Source: Haematobia irritans (taxonomy: Eukaryota; Arthropoda; Insecta; Diptera; Muscidae). From it: 64,000 nucleotides of DNA. The position numbers and the translations under genes are program-made. The notes beneath the pieces are model-generated. The model saw only the letters and a program-made list of their open reading frames with translations. It did not search any database and had not been told where the DNA came from. Numbering within the stretch: position 1 is the first letter of the stretch; the number at the start of each line of letters is the position of its first letter. Below are positions 43,101 to 53,849 of the stretch, one piece after another. The stretch is from the NCBI RefSeq assembly GCF_050003625.1, contig NC_134398.1:58737641-58801640 (forward strand). Direction: 5' to 3'.

Positions 43101-45610
43101 GACGCATTAAATACGACGCGAAGTTTGGAAGTCTTCTTCTCGAGGTTAATGACAGGATGATGTGGAAGATAACACGAAAGTGTATCACTTGCAGAAATGG
43201 CGGATACTGGCCTCATGTGATCCAAATGCAAATATTCTTTAACAACACTATCATAAACTGATTTCACGTCCGGCCTTTTCGATAATGACGATTCATTACG
43301 ATAAAATTGCCTCAAAGCAGTTGTTCGGGACTCACCCAAATATCCACGAGGACCGAGCTCTTCCTTTAGCGGAAGTGTAACTATATATCTACCTTCCGAA
43401 TCTCTGCGCGTTGTCCGAACGTAATTTTCCTCACAGAACTTATCGGAGGGGGACAAAACCCCTTTACGTGGTGTTTCCTCCAACTCCCAAAACCGTAAAA
43501 GCGTTCTATCTAAATTTTCCTCTTCATCAACCGCTATAGTCGTAGTAAATGTTTGAATTTGCGATGTAGAAATCGGACCCGTTACTAGCCAGCCGAAAAC
43601 ACTGTTCTGTGCTATCAATGATTGAGCCGCAATCTGCCGGCAACCTTCTAATAGTATTCTCGGGTACAAGTCAGCGCCTAGTAGAATATCGACCGGTCTC
43701 GACACGAAAAGATTCGGATCAGCTAAGCGAATATCCGGAATCTGAGACAAAACTTCCTGCGACACCGTAAAGGAAGGTAAATTCCCGGATATAGATTGGA
43801 GCACTATAGCCATAGTTTCCAACAAAACCGACGCGTTGAGTGGAGATCCGATTTTCAAATTACACATTTTACTCGATTTGGCCGAAATTGCGCTATTTAC
43901 CCCCGAAATTGTAACATTAGCCGCGTGAACCGGTAGTTTCACCCGATTTCGAAAGCGTTCCGTCAGAAACGAAGATTCTGAAGCGGGGTCAATCAAAGCG
44001 CGTGCCGGATATGAAACCCCATCGTGCATGATATTAATCATCGCAGTTCCCAAAAGCACGGCCCTATTTTGCGTCGTATGAAATGCCTGGCGAGGTAGGC
44101 ACGCCGACGAGGTAGAAGGTTGCGGCTGATCAACCGAAGGCATAGTTCTCGGTTGAAAACTAGCCGCTGAACTCGACAAGGTGTTGGTCGAACCCGTCGC
44201 CGAAGTCGCGCTATTAGACGGCGTAGAATCGCGATGCAATAGCGAATGATGTCTCGAATTACATTTTGCACACGAATATTGTCTTGGACAATCCTTCATC
44301 TCATGACCTTTCATTAAGCAATTCAAGCACAACCGGTTACGTTTTACCACTATGTAACGTTCCGATACCGAGAGTTTACCAAATTTAACGCAAGCCGAAA
44401 GTCTATGATTATGTTTAGGACAAATAACGCACTTAGATTCCGACGAAGCACGCGACGATTTAGAAGAAGACGCATTGGTAAAATGCGCTTTTACCTTCTT
44501 TTCCTGAGAACGCTTCGAAGACGTGTCTTCCCGCAAATCATGCAAACACATCAACGTACGAACCCTTTCGGACAAAAAAGCGTCTAAATCCGCCCACGAC
44601 GAAAGGGCTGATTTGTCCCTAACACTCTGCTCCCAAAGAGTCTGTGTGAGCCGCGGCAAACGTTGAAGGCAAATAAAAACGAGTATCTGGTCCCAATTAT
44701 CGGTCGAAACTTCGTACGTATTCAATGCCGAAAGACAGCCATTGATTCCACGTTGAATCGATTTCAAACCCGCACTTGTCTCTACCGATACTGCCGAAAT
44801 TGCAAAGAGAGACTTAAGTTGATTGTGAACTAGAACCCGCTTATTGTCGTATGCATCAACGAGGGCCTTCCACGCGAGGGCAAAACTTCGATGTGTCAGC
44901 GGAAACTTCGAGACAATTTCCCTAGCTTCGCCACTGGTCTTCCGCACAAGATGACACAAACGCTCGACGTCCGTTAATCTTGAATTGTTAACATAAACTG
45001 CTTGAAACAAATCCCGGAATGTAGGCCAGTCTAGAAAATTGCCCTCAAATACATCCGTATCGCACGGTGGCAACGCCAAATTGTGAACCATATCACAAAG
45101 TGGAGGGCCACTAACGGCCACTTCACCCCTAAACCCGGCTTTGCCATTAGGCAGCGACTGCCCATCCCGATCAGCCGGTATCGAAGTAGTCGCGTTATTA
45201 GCCAAAATCGCTTCGGATCCTTGAGTCGATTTATGAGACCCGATACTCCGTCTCGATGCTGCAACGACCGAAGACGCAGACGAAGTGATCGATGATCTAC
45301 GTGACCGACGAAACTGGCCCAATTTTCGATTTATCGCGGACAAACAATTCATATAAGCCTGATGGGACGCGTCATATTTCCCGTCCACCGATTCAATATC
45401 GCTCGTTTGCGTTGTTCCGGCACCCTGTAAACTAGCCACGCATTCCTCAAAGCAATCCTGAACCTTTGTCCACAACTTCCCCAATTCCTCACTTCGAATC
45501 TCGAGGCTATAGACGTCTAACTCCTCATCTTTCATGGCATTAAAATGGGCGTGGAATTTAATAAGAGCGTCCGAAACGCGAATAAAGCGATCAAAGGGAG
45601 ATACAGACAT
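40172..45610 (-). CDS. BEL/Pao Gag-Pol polyprotein
   Basis: The chosen start is the ATG at 45608-45610 (MSVSPFDRFIRVSDALI), which has A at -3; the open frame extends 24 codons upstream but that end is not an ATG. Counting residues from the upstream end of the frame (subtract 24 for this start): a DUF1759-type Gag core at about 205-355 (GNFLDWPTFRDLF); zinc knuckles at 418-483; an A17 protease with ALIDPASESSFL (D565); RT with CDITQMYRQI (D901) and YVDD (979-980); RNase H with FSDAS (D1155), PRLELCG (E1199), CWTDS (D1229) and D1275; integrase with an HHCC finger (H1465, H1470, C1500, C1503) and D1535, D1601, E1654; and a DUF5641-type C-terminus. All catalytic residues and the complete frame are preserved. 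It supplies particle, replication and integration functions for the element. Confidence 0.95.
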   Translation of the reverse strand: MSVSPFDRFIRVSDALIKFHAHFNAMKDEELDVYSLEIRSEELGKLWTKVQDCFEECVASLQGAGTTQTSDIESVDGKYDASHQAYMNCLSAINRKLGQFRRSRRSSITSSASSVVAASRRSIGSHKSTQGSEAILANNATTSIPADRDGQSLPNGKAGFRGEVAVSGPPLCDMVHNLALPPCDTDVFEGNFLDWPTFRDLFQAVYVNNSRLTDVERLCHLVRKTSGEAREIVSKFPLTHRSFALAWKALVDAYDNKRVLVHNQLKSLFAISAVSVETSAGLKSIQRGINGCLSALNTYEVSTDNWDQILVFICLQRLPRLTQTLWEQSVRDKSALSSWADLDAFLSERVRTLMCLHDLREDTSSKRSQEKKVKAHFTNASSSKSSRASSESKCVICPKHNHRLSACVKFGKLSVSERYIVVKRNRLCLNCLMKGHEMKDCPRQYSCAKCNSRHHSLLHRDSTPSNSATSATGSTNTLSSSAASFQPRTMPSVDQPQPSTSSACLPRQAFHTTQNRAVLLGTAMINIMHDGVSYPARALIDPASESSFLTERFRNRVKLPVHAANVTISGVNSAISAKSSKMCNLKIGSPLNASVLLETMAIVLQSISGNLPSFTVSQEVLSQIPDIRLADPNLFVSRPVDILLGADLYPRILLEGCRQIAAQSLIAQNSVFGWLVTGPISTSQIQTFTTTIAVDEEENLDRTLLRFWELEETPRKGVLSPSDKFCEENYVRTTRRDSEGRYIVTLPLKEELGPRGYLGESRTTALRQFYRNESSLSKRPDVKSVYDSVVKEYLHLDHMRPVSAISASDTLSCYLPHHPVINLEKKTSKLRVVFNASNKTSNGNSLNDILHVGPTLQQDLVLLIVRWRLFKYVFNCDITQMYRQIRVDSSHAPLQRIVFRDSPTRTVQDYELQTVTFGVNCAPYLAIRTLLQLAEDTEEEFPLAADILRKCMYVDDVLTGTHDLETAIMARDQLIAALATAKFELRKWTSNYREILDSLPPEYLVDAQLLAFVEASNSKPLGVRWNAQLDAFYFAVEPIAKRCGYTKREVLSAIAKLFDPVGWLGPVIIVAKIIMQKVWLDRVGWDEILPSATASEWEKFVDSYPDVNSINIPRWIRYTPCTSAALHVFSDASVKAYAGVVYIRVLAPNGEIVVNLLSCKTKVAPLKSVSLPRLELCGAVLASELARTVIREIGIDFGRIYCWTDSTIVLAWLKKTPSAWTTFVANRVCRIQENVGGTNWYHVRSEDNPADLGSRGVSPSDLAASRLWWHGPQWLSCSQSEWPVRDTSSFDTDVEIRSVKAHASFVNSYEDVLDRFSSLDRALRVISYVMRFFYRTHPAHRRDCSYADHSLSSSEIRATKSRLIVLAQKMNYGNEYKDLMDRSSLGTGSSLVSLNPFLDEMGVMRMYGRLSRSPILSYSERHPIILPYSCRFTKLLVEFVHLISIHGGNQLMLRILRIEYWIPRVRNLIRSVIHRCKPCLLERKRVCSQVMAPLPPERTVLDRPFTTTGVDYAGPFEVKSFTGRYCRITKGYVCVFVCFATRAIHLEAVSDLSTAGFLAAFHRFVARRGCPATIFSDNGTNFVGASRELERNFRDVIRGSSDVVSSKFAHQGLSWRFIPAGAPHMGGLWEAGVKSFKLHFRRQIGNVRFTFEEFSTVLARIEACLNSRPLCPQSDNPQELDALTPGHFLIGAPLLAPAEPVITEQPLSLVNRFRKVQALAQQFCVRWKEEYLKNLHMRYKWKFPQRDVMVNDLVVIRHEQLPPTSWKLGRVVSVHPGVDGHIRVADIRTENGVVRRPIAKLVSLTDTSANSL

Positions 45611-46925
45611 TCTAACTTTACGTTCAACTACCAAATTGAAGAATGTAACCAAATACGAAATTACAATATAGCCAAGAAGCAACGGCCAATAAAATTACCA
45701 AACTCAGACAAGGTTCCGTTCAATAAAAATAGCAAAATACGCAAAAGTAACTCGAGTTACAAAGATTAATTCGAGTCCACAACTCGCGAAAATCCGACAA
45801 AAGATCAAACGTTCCCAGAAACCGAAAATACTGAATGTAGGGTGCACAAAATATTACCCCCGAACGCTTGACACAAGAAAAATTATAATAATAATAATAA
45901 TAAACAAAGGTATAAATAAATCAATAATAATAAATACCTGTCCAATAAATATTCAAAATTTACCAAATATTTGAATGATCGAATAATTTCTCTCAGTGTG
46001 AGAGCGTAAAAGTTTCAAAATATACCGAGTTTTAATTCAAGCCCCGATTCCAACCGGGAAATATTCAAACCTTTGAATTCAACTTGAATTCTAATGTGGG
46101 AATTACACGTAGTGTATAGCCCCCTTAAGAATTCAAATGATGATCGATATCCGATAACACGATAGTACGAGATGTGCCCGATTAGTCACTATACTATAGC
46201 AATCGACTAAGAGCGCAACACTGATGAGAACAAAACAAAATAAAAGCTTTTGTATGTTCTCAAATGTATGCAAATGAACGAAACAACAATTAATAAATTA
46301 AATTTCAGCACAGAAAACGCGAAAAAGTGGTGAATATACGAAACAAAGAGAGTGATATATGTGTATAGTGAATATTAGTGTACGAAAGTGGTGAAAATAT
46401 GTACTTTAAGTTATTTCTCTCCGAAATTATTTGCACAGACGTCAAAATGGAAATACAAAAACAAAAACCTTGAATGCGTTTTGCCGTCGGCAAATGAAAA
46501 TTTACTTAAAAACAATGAAAAACGATATTTTCACGCAAATAAAGGCAAATAAACCACTTTAAATAAAAAAAAACACTAATATTCACTGATATCACTGAAC
46601 TTGTACACCACTTTTAGGAATATTTATAATAAAAACCGATCGCGTAGCGTTGTAAAACAACCTTTTTTTTTCTTTAAATGGACGGACGACCACTATATTT
46701 GTTGTTGCACCGACCGCGAACTCACTTTATAAGGGAAAATGCACTGCACTTACCTTATAAAACGATGAAACAGATGTTGAGGATGATGAACTGATTGGTT
46801 TGAGTTTAAGGTGAAATTGATGACCAGGTCAGGTGGACTGTGTCTATAACAAAAACCAAGAAAAACACCGGTTAAACCAATTCTTCCACTCCGAAGTCCA
46901 ATTATCCGGTACGAATGGATCAAAA
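45611..46925 (-). other. BEL 5' untranslated leader
   Basis: About 1.3 kb between the 5' LTR and the polyprotein ATG has no substantial ORF on the sense strand. An (ATA)n run lies at about 45886-45902. It would contain the primer-binding and packaging sequences; none is identified here. Confidence 0.6.
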
Positions 46926-47288
46926 TGTTCGCCGAATGCGAAAAGTATGGAAATATAGAGAAAAATAAAAACACGATAGTTTAATATTTTCAATATATAA
47001 CAAGAGCAGAAGGTTTTATTAAGGTGTTTTCTATTATAATTAATGGTAAACAATATTACCTATAATTTCCAACGATATGGATAAATTTGCAACCGCACCA
47101 ATTGGCTTATCGATAACAAGTAAAGTGAGAGATGCTCTCAACCAAGATGGCGGAAGGCGGGGCTTTTGACAAGATAAATTAATATTCAAATTATGACATT
47201 TCTACTCTGGCAGGGATGTACCAAAAAGTAGTATACAAATTCTAACGAACACTATTAAGTCCAATTAATCTTTACTCGAACTTAAACA
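46926..47288 (-). repeat. BEL 5' LTR (363 bp)
   Basis: Same ends and length as the LTR at 38362-38724. It would carry the promoter for the minus-strand transcript. It is followed on the + strand by the tatag duplication. Confidence 0.95.
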
Positions 47289-47293
47289 TATAG

Positions 47294-47949
47294 CAAAATT
47301 TTATTTTTTTATTCAATAAATTGTGTGAGAATACAGTTGATAGATATAATTTTCTTTGGCGTCCTTTGTAAATTATACTTTTTGGGTAGAAAAATTTAAA
47401 AAAATTGGCAAAGTTTTAATTTGCCCAAATTTATTGCGTTTTTTGGGGTTTAGCTCTAGCGCCATTGCTCGTTCTTTTACATCATCCACCTAATTTAGCA
47501 TTTTAACGACATGAAATCTTTGTGCTCCAGACAATATTTGTTAGTGTACTTCTCTGAAAACAAGATACATAGTGAAAAGGGGTTCTTATAATATATGGTA
47601 ATTATTACGTTTTTTGGCTTGGGCTCCTCATCTTGCGGCATCGATACTAATCAATACCGGCGATGCGTAAGCGAAAGAAAATGAAAACAGTGAAAAATAA
47701 TTAATATTTTCAAACAAAACCAAAAGTTCAGAATAATGGTTAGAAAGTTTTAAATTAGTTACAACATTCTTTTGCACTTTCCACGAACATGTAAAGTAGC
47801 GAACATCATTGTCGTTTCTCAATACAAACAGATCTGACTTATTATATTGGTATATAACATATTGGAAAGGATACCGTAATAAAAGTTTGATGGAAAACAC
47901 ATATTTTAAAATAAATTTTGTGTTAATCATTTGATTTACATATTAGTAA
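47294..47949. other. No recognised content
   Basis: AT-rich target DNA to the right of the BEL element. Short minus-strand ORFs have no domain. Confidence 0.3.
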
Positions 47950-48664
47950 AAAAAAAAAATATTGTCGAGAGGCCAAAGATTTCATGTCCTTAAAATACGA
48001 ATGCGAATTTTGAAGACGCATTAAAGTTTTTCCCTTGTCCATAAGTCGATAAACCTTTCAATAAATTTTTTTATAGTTAATTGATTCGACTTAAAATTGG
48101 GTATCCTGACATGAAAGAAAATTGTGTTTGACTAAGGTCAACTTGGATTTAATTATTCTGAAAAATGAAAAATTCAAAATTAATGAAATTGTCTTTAAAA
48201 TTGTTGGCTACAAAGCAAAACAGAGTTCAAAATAGGACATGCTTTTCAACACTTTATTTGAAAAGAGTTTTTTTTCTTGAAACATTGCATAGTTCCTTCT
48301 TGAAGTCGATTCTGAATTTGGAAATTTATGTTGTCGTTAGAACGTTCCTTAAGGACTTTGATAGCACATGAAGCCAAAAACCAAAAATGAATTTAAATTT
48401 CCTAGAATCAATAATCAAAACTCAAATTAAAAAGAAACTTGTGTCTTAAAGGTTTCCTTATTTCAATTCTCCTCTTCTTTGGCTCGGAATCCATACCAAA
48501 ATTATTAGATTAAAGAGTTACATATAGTTATAATTTAATATTACTTTTATAAAATATACTGGTTGATATTGTTTAAATCTGCAAATTACCCTAGCGCATA
48601 TCCGATAAGATAAATAAAATAAAAAAAAAATATTTGGAAACGGGCATGCTTTTTTTCAGTGTAT
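47950..48664. repeat. Dispersed repeat, family L
   Basis: It shares gaggccaaagatttcatgtc, ggtatcctgacatgaaagaa, aataggacatgctttt and ttcaattctcctcttctttg with 63130-63660. The right end cagtgtatt matches the acactg start of the other copies, suggesting TIRs. A third start (tgcactgaaaaaaatatt) lies at about 48721. Confidence 0.55.
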
Positions 48665-48830
48665 TAATAATAACAATTTATGAAAATGAGAATTGTTATA
48701 TTTAGATATAAATACTTCATTGCACTGAAAAAAATATTATCATGTCCTTAAATACGCTTAGCATAGAAGATACATATCTCTAATATAAAGTTTTTTATCT
48801 TGTTTAAAAGTCGATCATCTTTGCAGTTAA

Positions 48831-49262
48831 CAAATAAGGAAAGTCTATAGTCGGGCGGTGCCGACTATATTATACCCTGCACCACTTTGTAGATCCACAT
48901 TTTCTCCATATCCAATCCGTCAAATGTGTTGGGTGTTATATATAAATATTTCTGTTCCCCTATAAATGCATTTAAATCTGACTCTACCTGGACAAAATTT
49001 GTTAGACTTCCAAAAAACTGTAGACTTAAAATTGCAGTCTAATCCCCTGGTGTGGAACACAATGTTTCACAGTGTGGTGCAGGGTATAAATATGGAAAAC
49101 ATTTAAATCTGAAGCAATTTTTAGTCGGACATGGCTAGATCGACTCGGGGACCGACCCTGAACAATATTGCCAAAGACATCAAATGTCTATCTCGTCTCC
49201 TTCTGTTGAAAACATATGCACTAACTTATAATATCCTGTTCCACAGTGTGGCGCAGGGTATA
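48831..49262 (-). mobile_element. Lineage-B Helentron-like element, short
   Basis: The 3' end caaataaggaaag and the hairpin AGTCGGgcggtgCCGACT lie at the left; the 5' end (complement of gcgcagggtata) lies at 49262. A second 5'-end-like cagtgtggtgcagggtata at 49073-49091 hints at an older nested insertion. Confidence 0.6.
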
Positions 49263-49429
49263 AAAAAGCTTCCAAAAAGTTGTTTAGATTCGTGATCCGG
49301 AAATATTTCAATCTTGGATCATCTTCAATAAATGTGACTTAGGCTTGTTATAGGACGGATGTTCTCCGTTTTTGGATACATGAACATACATAAAAAATTT
49401 TATTTTCTTATTATATAATTTTTTTCAAT

Positions 49430-49560
49430 TTGAAAAATGTTTCGCTCCGACTGGGACATACCTGGGTTTGATGGCACCATAACAGAACGCCTTAACACAC
49501 TCAGCAATAAACGCCATTGAACATGGAGCATCGAAACGTCAATTCTGAAGTATGTGTGGG
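49430..49560 (-). mobile_element. tRNA-derived SINE, family 4, copy 2
   Basis: The minus strand has an A-box-like TGAGTGTGTTAAGGCG and the adjoining tctgttatggtgcc of the copy at 15680-15990; the B box is degraded (atcaaacccag). The adjoining cattgaaca... and cgaaacgtcaattc also match. Confidence 0.5.
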
Positions 49561-50057
49561 GGCAATACGACTCCAAGGCATACCGTTGTAACTACTTCTC
49601 GAGATGTTCTTTATTACTATGAATATGATGAACGCAGGTTCATATCTCACCAGCGTTTAAAATTTTTATTTTGTTATTATCGGCACATATTTTTCTATAA
49701 ATATATGGGGTATATTAACTTTGTCATTCCTTTTGTAACACATGGAAATAGTGGTCTCAGACCCCATAAATATATATTGTAAGTCTTGATGAAATTCTGA
49801 GTCGATCTAGCGATGTCCGTCCATCCGTTTGTTGACCATAATTATTATAGCCCCTATATAAACCGATCCTCATATTTGTCTTGCGGAGCCTCTTGGAGGA
49901 TTAAATTTCATCCGATCATGGCATCTACCCACCATATATGGTCCATATAGGTCCTTAGTTATATAAAGGTCCCATATAAACCGATCCCCAGATTTGATTT
50001 CCTGCGCTTCCTGGAGGTGCATTGTTCATTTGATGCGGTTGAAATTTAGTACGTAAT

Positions 50058-50808
50058 CCCAGCAAAAAATCATCGCCAAAAAGTAGTGAAAATGTCCTTT
50101 TTGGATCCGTAAGTGGTGCAAAATTAACGCAGAAGCGATGAATTTAACATGGGCTTGTCATAGGACGGATGTCCACCATTTCAACAGCCGTTGTACTGAA
50201 TTTGCATCACTTCTTAAGGTGCGATGCGAATCCAGTGTTGCGGATGTGAATTAAGAAATTTTGTGAGTTTTTGATACATAAATAATTTTAAAAATTTTTT
50301 ATAATTTTTAATGCAATTAAAAGCTTGTTTGGAACGTTTGACTTGAAATATATTTAAAAATTCGCAATTTTTCTAGAAAGGATATATAACTTTTTTCGAT
50401 AAAATTTAAATAATTTTCACTATTTTATTAATTCTTAATCTGTTTTTAACCTATATGGAACAATAAAATTTCCTATTAAAATATGAAAAAGCGAGTTATA
50501 CAAAAAGTGACTCAAATGAACTTCCTGCACCCTCAAAAAAAAAAACGCTTCTCTAACATATGTTCCAAACATATTTTGCAAGAAGCATATATATTATTGG
50601 ATATTGCGGAAAAATTATTATGCTTGTTTTATGTGAACATATTATATATTTGGAAACATTTTGAGCCCAAAAATATTATATGCTTGGAAGAATTTTCTCC
50701 AAAGAAGATTGTACTCATTCCCTCACATAATTTTCACTTCCACGAAATTTTTTAGTTCTTGGCACCTTTTTCTGTAATACAAATAATGTTGAAGAAATTA
50801 TTCAATTT

Positions 50809-50839
<31 letters not shown>

Positions 50840-51588
50840 TTTTAAATTCGCATGGACGGAGAATCGAACCGGGAACCATGCAATTTGTAATCAAACACAC
50901 TGCCACTGGGCTACGTAGTTGTTATAGTCACCAATAGACAATTACCTTTATAAGTTACATTTATATAGCATAGTTTGCAGCGCCCACGAGCCCATGCAAA
51001 CATAACAGTATTTAACAGAAACATACATTTGTTGGCCACGTGGAGCAGTGGTTAGCATACGTTCCGATTTCTTTTAACGAACCAAGAAAAAAATTGTGCC
51101 CATAATGCCAAAATGATAAACAAAACACGCCCACACATACATAAAATGCTACTCTCAAGGCGAAAACACATGCTGTTTTTTTTCAAATGTCTATTCTCTT
51201 GGTTCCGAATGTCTATTCTCTTTACTACGAATACTCATTCTAATATTTTAATTAAATAATATTTAGACTTAAGCATATCAAATTGTTGGCCTTATCCGAA
51301 ACAACGTACAAGCGGTTTCACAGAAATTACTCTCTTTTCACACTACAAATCTCTCGCTTTGTTATGTTGATATCTTTCGTCAACCCTCCCGGTTTCCATC
51401 TCTATTTCTTTCTCTATACTCTCTCTCTCTCTCTCTGTCGCTCTCTGAATAAAATATCACAACATATATATGTTTACTCGAAATTTGAAAGCGTGTGCAC
51501 TTAAACTAAAGAACATCTTTGGGAGGACATGTTTGGAAGTCCTTTTAAAGTTGTGCCTTTAGAAGAACTTCCAAATTGTTTTGCTGGG
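50058..51588. mobile_element. TIR element family C, copy 2, split by long-form D
   Basis: Starts CCCAGCAAAA and ends TTTTGCTGGG. The body at 50058-50524 is the uninterrupted counterpart of 17833-18600, including the empty SINE site. The last 90 bp are at 51500-51588. The insertion between them is the D element. Confidence 0.7.
50525..51495 (-). mobile_element. Long-form family D element inside family C
   Basis: Left end tgcaccctcaaaaaaa; body in reverse order relative to 31247-38041. It contains SINE-2 (minus, tRNA-like head at about 50851-50916) and a divergent tRNA-like head cacgtggagcagtggttag (51041-51059). A CT microsatellite lies at about 51417-51445. The terminal part beyond tttactcgaaatttg is truncated. 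Confidence 0.7.
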
Positions 51589-51637
51589 ATGTTAGTATAC
51601 GACCTCTTACTACAATGCAAAAATTGTAACAATTTTA

Positions 51638-52698
51638 ACATTACTGCTTAACTGTATAACTATATCCATTGAAGTGTTCACTTCGGTGTCAATGAAAAAT
51701 ACGATTCAGGTGCTACCGCAAAGTTTTTGTGACTTTTTTAGTTTTTTTCCCAAAAGTCGGCGCCAAAATATTCACTGATGAAGATATTCATGAATAAAAA
51801 GAAACAAAACAGCCACGGGAAAACGACGAAATATAACAAGAGAATTGTTTTGAATAAAGCTGTACTCTATCTTTTCCGCAAATGACAAATGGAATTCTCA
51901 ACGGTATGCCAGAGACAAAAACTGCACAGTGTCGTAATAGTTGAACTGTAATAAATATATAAAATACCGTCTCAAAACTTTATAAGAAAGACAAATTTCG
52001 TTTGTCTAAAATTTCGTTCCGAAGAAAAGTATTTTTCATCCTGTATATGTAATACCCCGCTCATAATGTACTTTAGTGTGTACTTTAGTTTCATGTGATC
52101 ATTCAAATATACCTTTAGGACGCTACATTGAGGCAACAAAATCCTCAACTTTATTTTAACCACTGCCAATATTTGTTCGTCTTACTATAGTGAACACTTG
52201 GCACCGAGATTTATGTTGAGCCATTTATTGTCTGTTTATTTGTTTTAGTGCATTTACGGATTTTGTGGAAGTAAGTCATGTATCAAGTTTACAAACATTT
52301 CGAACAAATGTTCCTTGGAAATGTTACACGTATATTTTGAATATTTTAATTTATTGGTAAAAAAAATGTAAAAGAGAAAATAAAATTATATTATTCGGAG
52401 TGTGGTTAATATAGGGATTACATGTACCAGGTCAAAAACAATAAATTTATTAATCTGGAGGACAAGCCGAAACAATTTTGAAATCTAAGTAAAACATATT
52501 TTATATTTATTCATTTGTTACATTTAACTAGGGGTTGTAGAAATTGTAAATATCGTATATAAGAAATCAGGTAAAATTTCGTAAGATTTAGAACAGTTTA
52601 AATGTGGTGTATTAAAAAAATATTTATTTTGCATTACTTTGTAGTCAATAAGTACAAAGTTCTTTTCTAATTAAAAAGTCCATATGATTTCGGGACAT
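51638..52698. other. No recognised content
   Basis: AT-rich sequence with no ORF of note or repeat shared with the rest of the window. Confidence 0.3.
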
Positions 52699-52699
52699 T

Positions 52700-53300
52700 T
52701 TTATACCCTTCACAACTACTGCGGTTCAGGGTATAATAAGTTTGTGCATTTGAACACTAGAGGTGTGCACGTGACACGAAATTGTCTTGAATCACGAAAA
52801 ATTTCGGGACTCACGCGTGAGTGAGCGTGATTAACAAAACAAAAGTCGTGCGTGAGCGTGAGTCACGAAAGTAATTTATTCGTGAGTGTGAGTGAGTCAC
52901 GAATTTCGGAAAGATACACTCACGAACGAAATCCCACCCACGGACATTAAACGCTTAAGAGATGAATTCATTTACAATAATAGGGATACCAGGGATGTTA
53001 AGAGTTTAATAACGCTCTCGATTTTAATCATGCTCATAATTTCAAACACGTTCCTAAGGTAAATTAGTCATAAAACTATTCGTGAGTCACGACATTTTCG
53101 TGAGTCGCGATATTTTTCGCGAGTATTTTTCGCACACTTACGCACATTTCGTGCGTAAGTGTGCGTGAGTAAAACTTTTATTTTCGTGAGTCCTACTAAA
53201 CAATATCGTGCGTGAGTAAGATTTTTCCGTCGTGAGTGTGCGTAAGTAAAATATTACTCACGTGCACACCTCTATTGTACACTTAGAGAAGAAATATAAT
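52700..53300 (+). mobile_element. Lineage-B Helentron-like 5' end hosting a MITE
   Basis: The head TATACCCTTCAC and gggtataataagtttgtgca are at 52700-52748. The hAT-type MITE then interrupts, and nothing clearly recognisable follows beyond it. Confidence 0.5.
52758..53274. mobile_element. hAT-type MITE with CGTGAGT arrays
   Basis: Perfect 17-bp inverted ends tagaggtgtgcacgtga and their complement are flanked by ttgaacac (52750-52757) and ttgtacac (53275-53282), 7 of 8 matching. Both arms are packed with CGTGAGT words in both orientations, separated by a unique centre (about 52930-53070). No ORF. Confidence 0.85.
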
Positions 53301-53389
53301 CACCTCAAACATGTTCCAAGAAATGTTATTTTTGGACGGGGAAAATGTAACATGTTTGTTTTTACTAACATTGTGTTTCTTCCTAGAGC

Positions 53390-53849
53390 GCACGGTGGTT
53401 CCAAATCGCATTTTTGGAAATAATTCTGCAACTTCTGAACGGATAAAGATATTAACATAATTTACTTTGTATGAAAGCTGGCATGTTTTCCTTTTAGGTT
53501 GCAAATTTGTGGATCCCTAGTGGGTCCACGGGCTGACCTTTAGGCGTTGAAAGTTCGTCACCTCGGGGGTATGAAATTTTCTTTTAGCTGTCAACTCCGC
53601 AATTTTGGACCGATTTCGATGATTTTTTTCTTTTCTGGGTAGAACTTGTAAGGCTCTACAAAAAAGTTCGCGTGCGTATGCAATTATCTTTTACCGTTCG
53701 CAAGATATGGGCCCCACAATTTATAGTCCTGGAAAATTTTGATAAAGTGGGGTAAGTATTGTGAACCTAGAAGTTCCGTTTTTGAGTGGATTTGTAATTT
53801 TTCTTCTTGACTGCATTCCCTACAAAATTCTACGAATTCTAAAAGAAAA
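53390..53849 (+). repeat. Dispersed repeat, family M, copy 1
   Basis: ccaaatcgcatttttggaaa, gttgcaaatttgtgga, ccctagtgggtccac and ctccgcaattttgg reappear inverted at 62835-63065. No ORF and no clear ends. Confidence 0.5.

Larger units (their letters stand above)
38362..47288 (-). mobile_element. Complete BEL/Pao LTR retrotransposon
   Basis: Two 363-bp LTRs enclose an 8.2-kb interior with two long intact ORFs on the minus strand. The 5-bp duplication tatag is at 38357-38361 and 47289-47293. I saw no difference between the LTRs on reading them side by side. With undamaged ORFs this indicates a very recent insertion and a possibly active element. I could not match a tRNA to the primer-site region next to the 5' LTR. 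Confidence 0.95.
49690..51637 (+). mobile_element. Lineage-A Helentron-like element interrupted by family C
   Basis: The core (aactttgtcattcc, gagtcgatctagcgatgtcc) and about two 153-bp units lie at 49690-50057. The unit is cut after gaaatttagtacgtaat and resumes at 51589 with atgttagtatacgac and atgcaaaaattg, the next words of the consensus unit. The 3' tail is not found. Confidence 0.65.

Noticed and set aside
45611..45682. Upstream start for the BEL polyprotein
   Set aside because: The frame is open to 45682 but that codon is TTG, not ATG. The first ATG with good context is at 45608-45610.
40781..45769. Several + strand ORFs of 60-220 codons across the BEL element
   Set aside because: They are antisense shadows of the intact 1.8-kilo-residue polyprotein on the minus strand.
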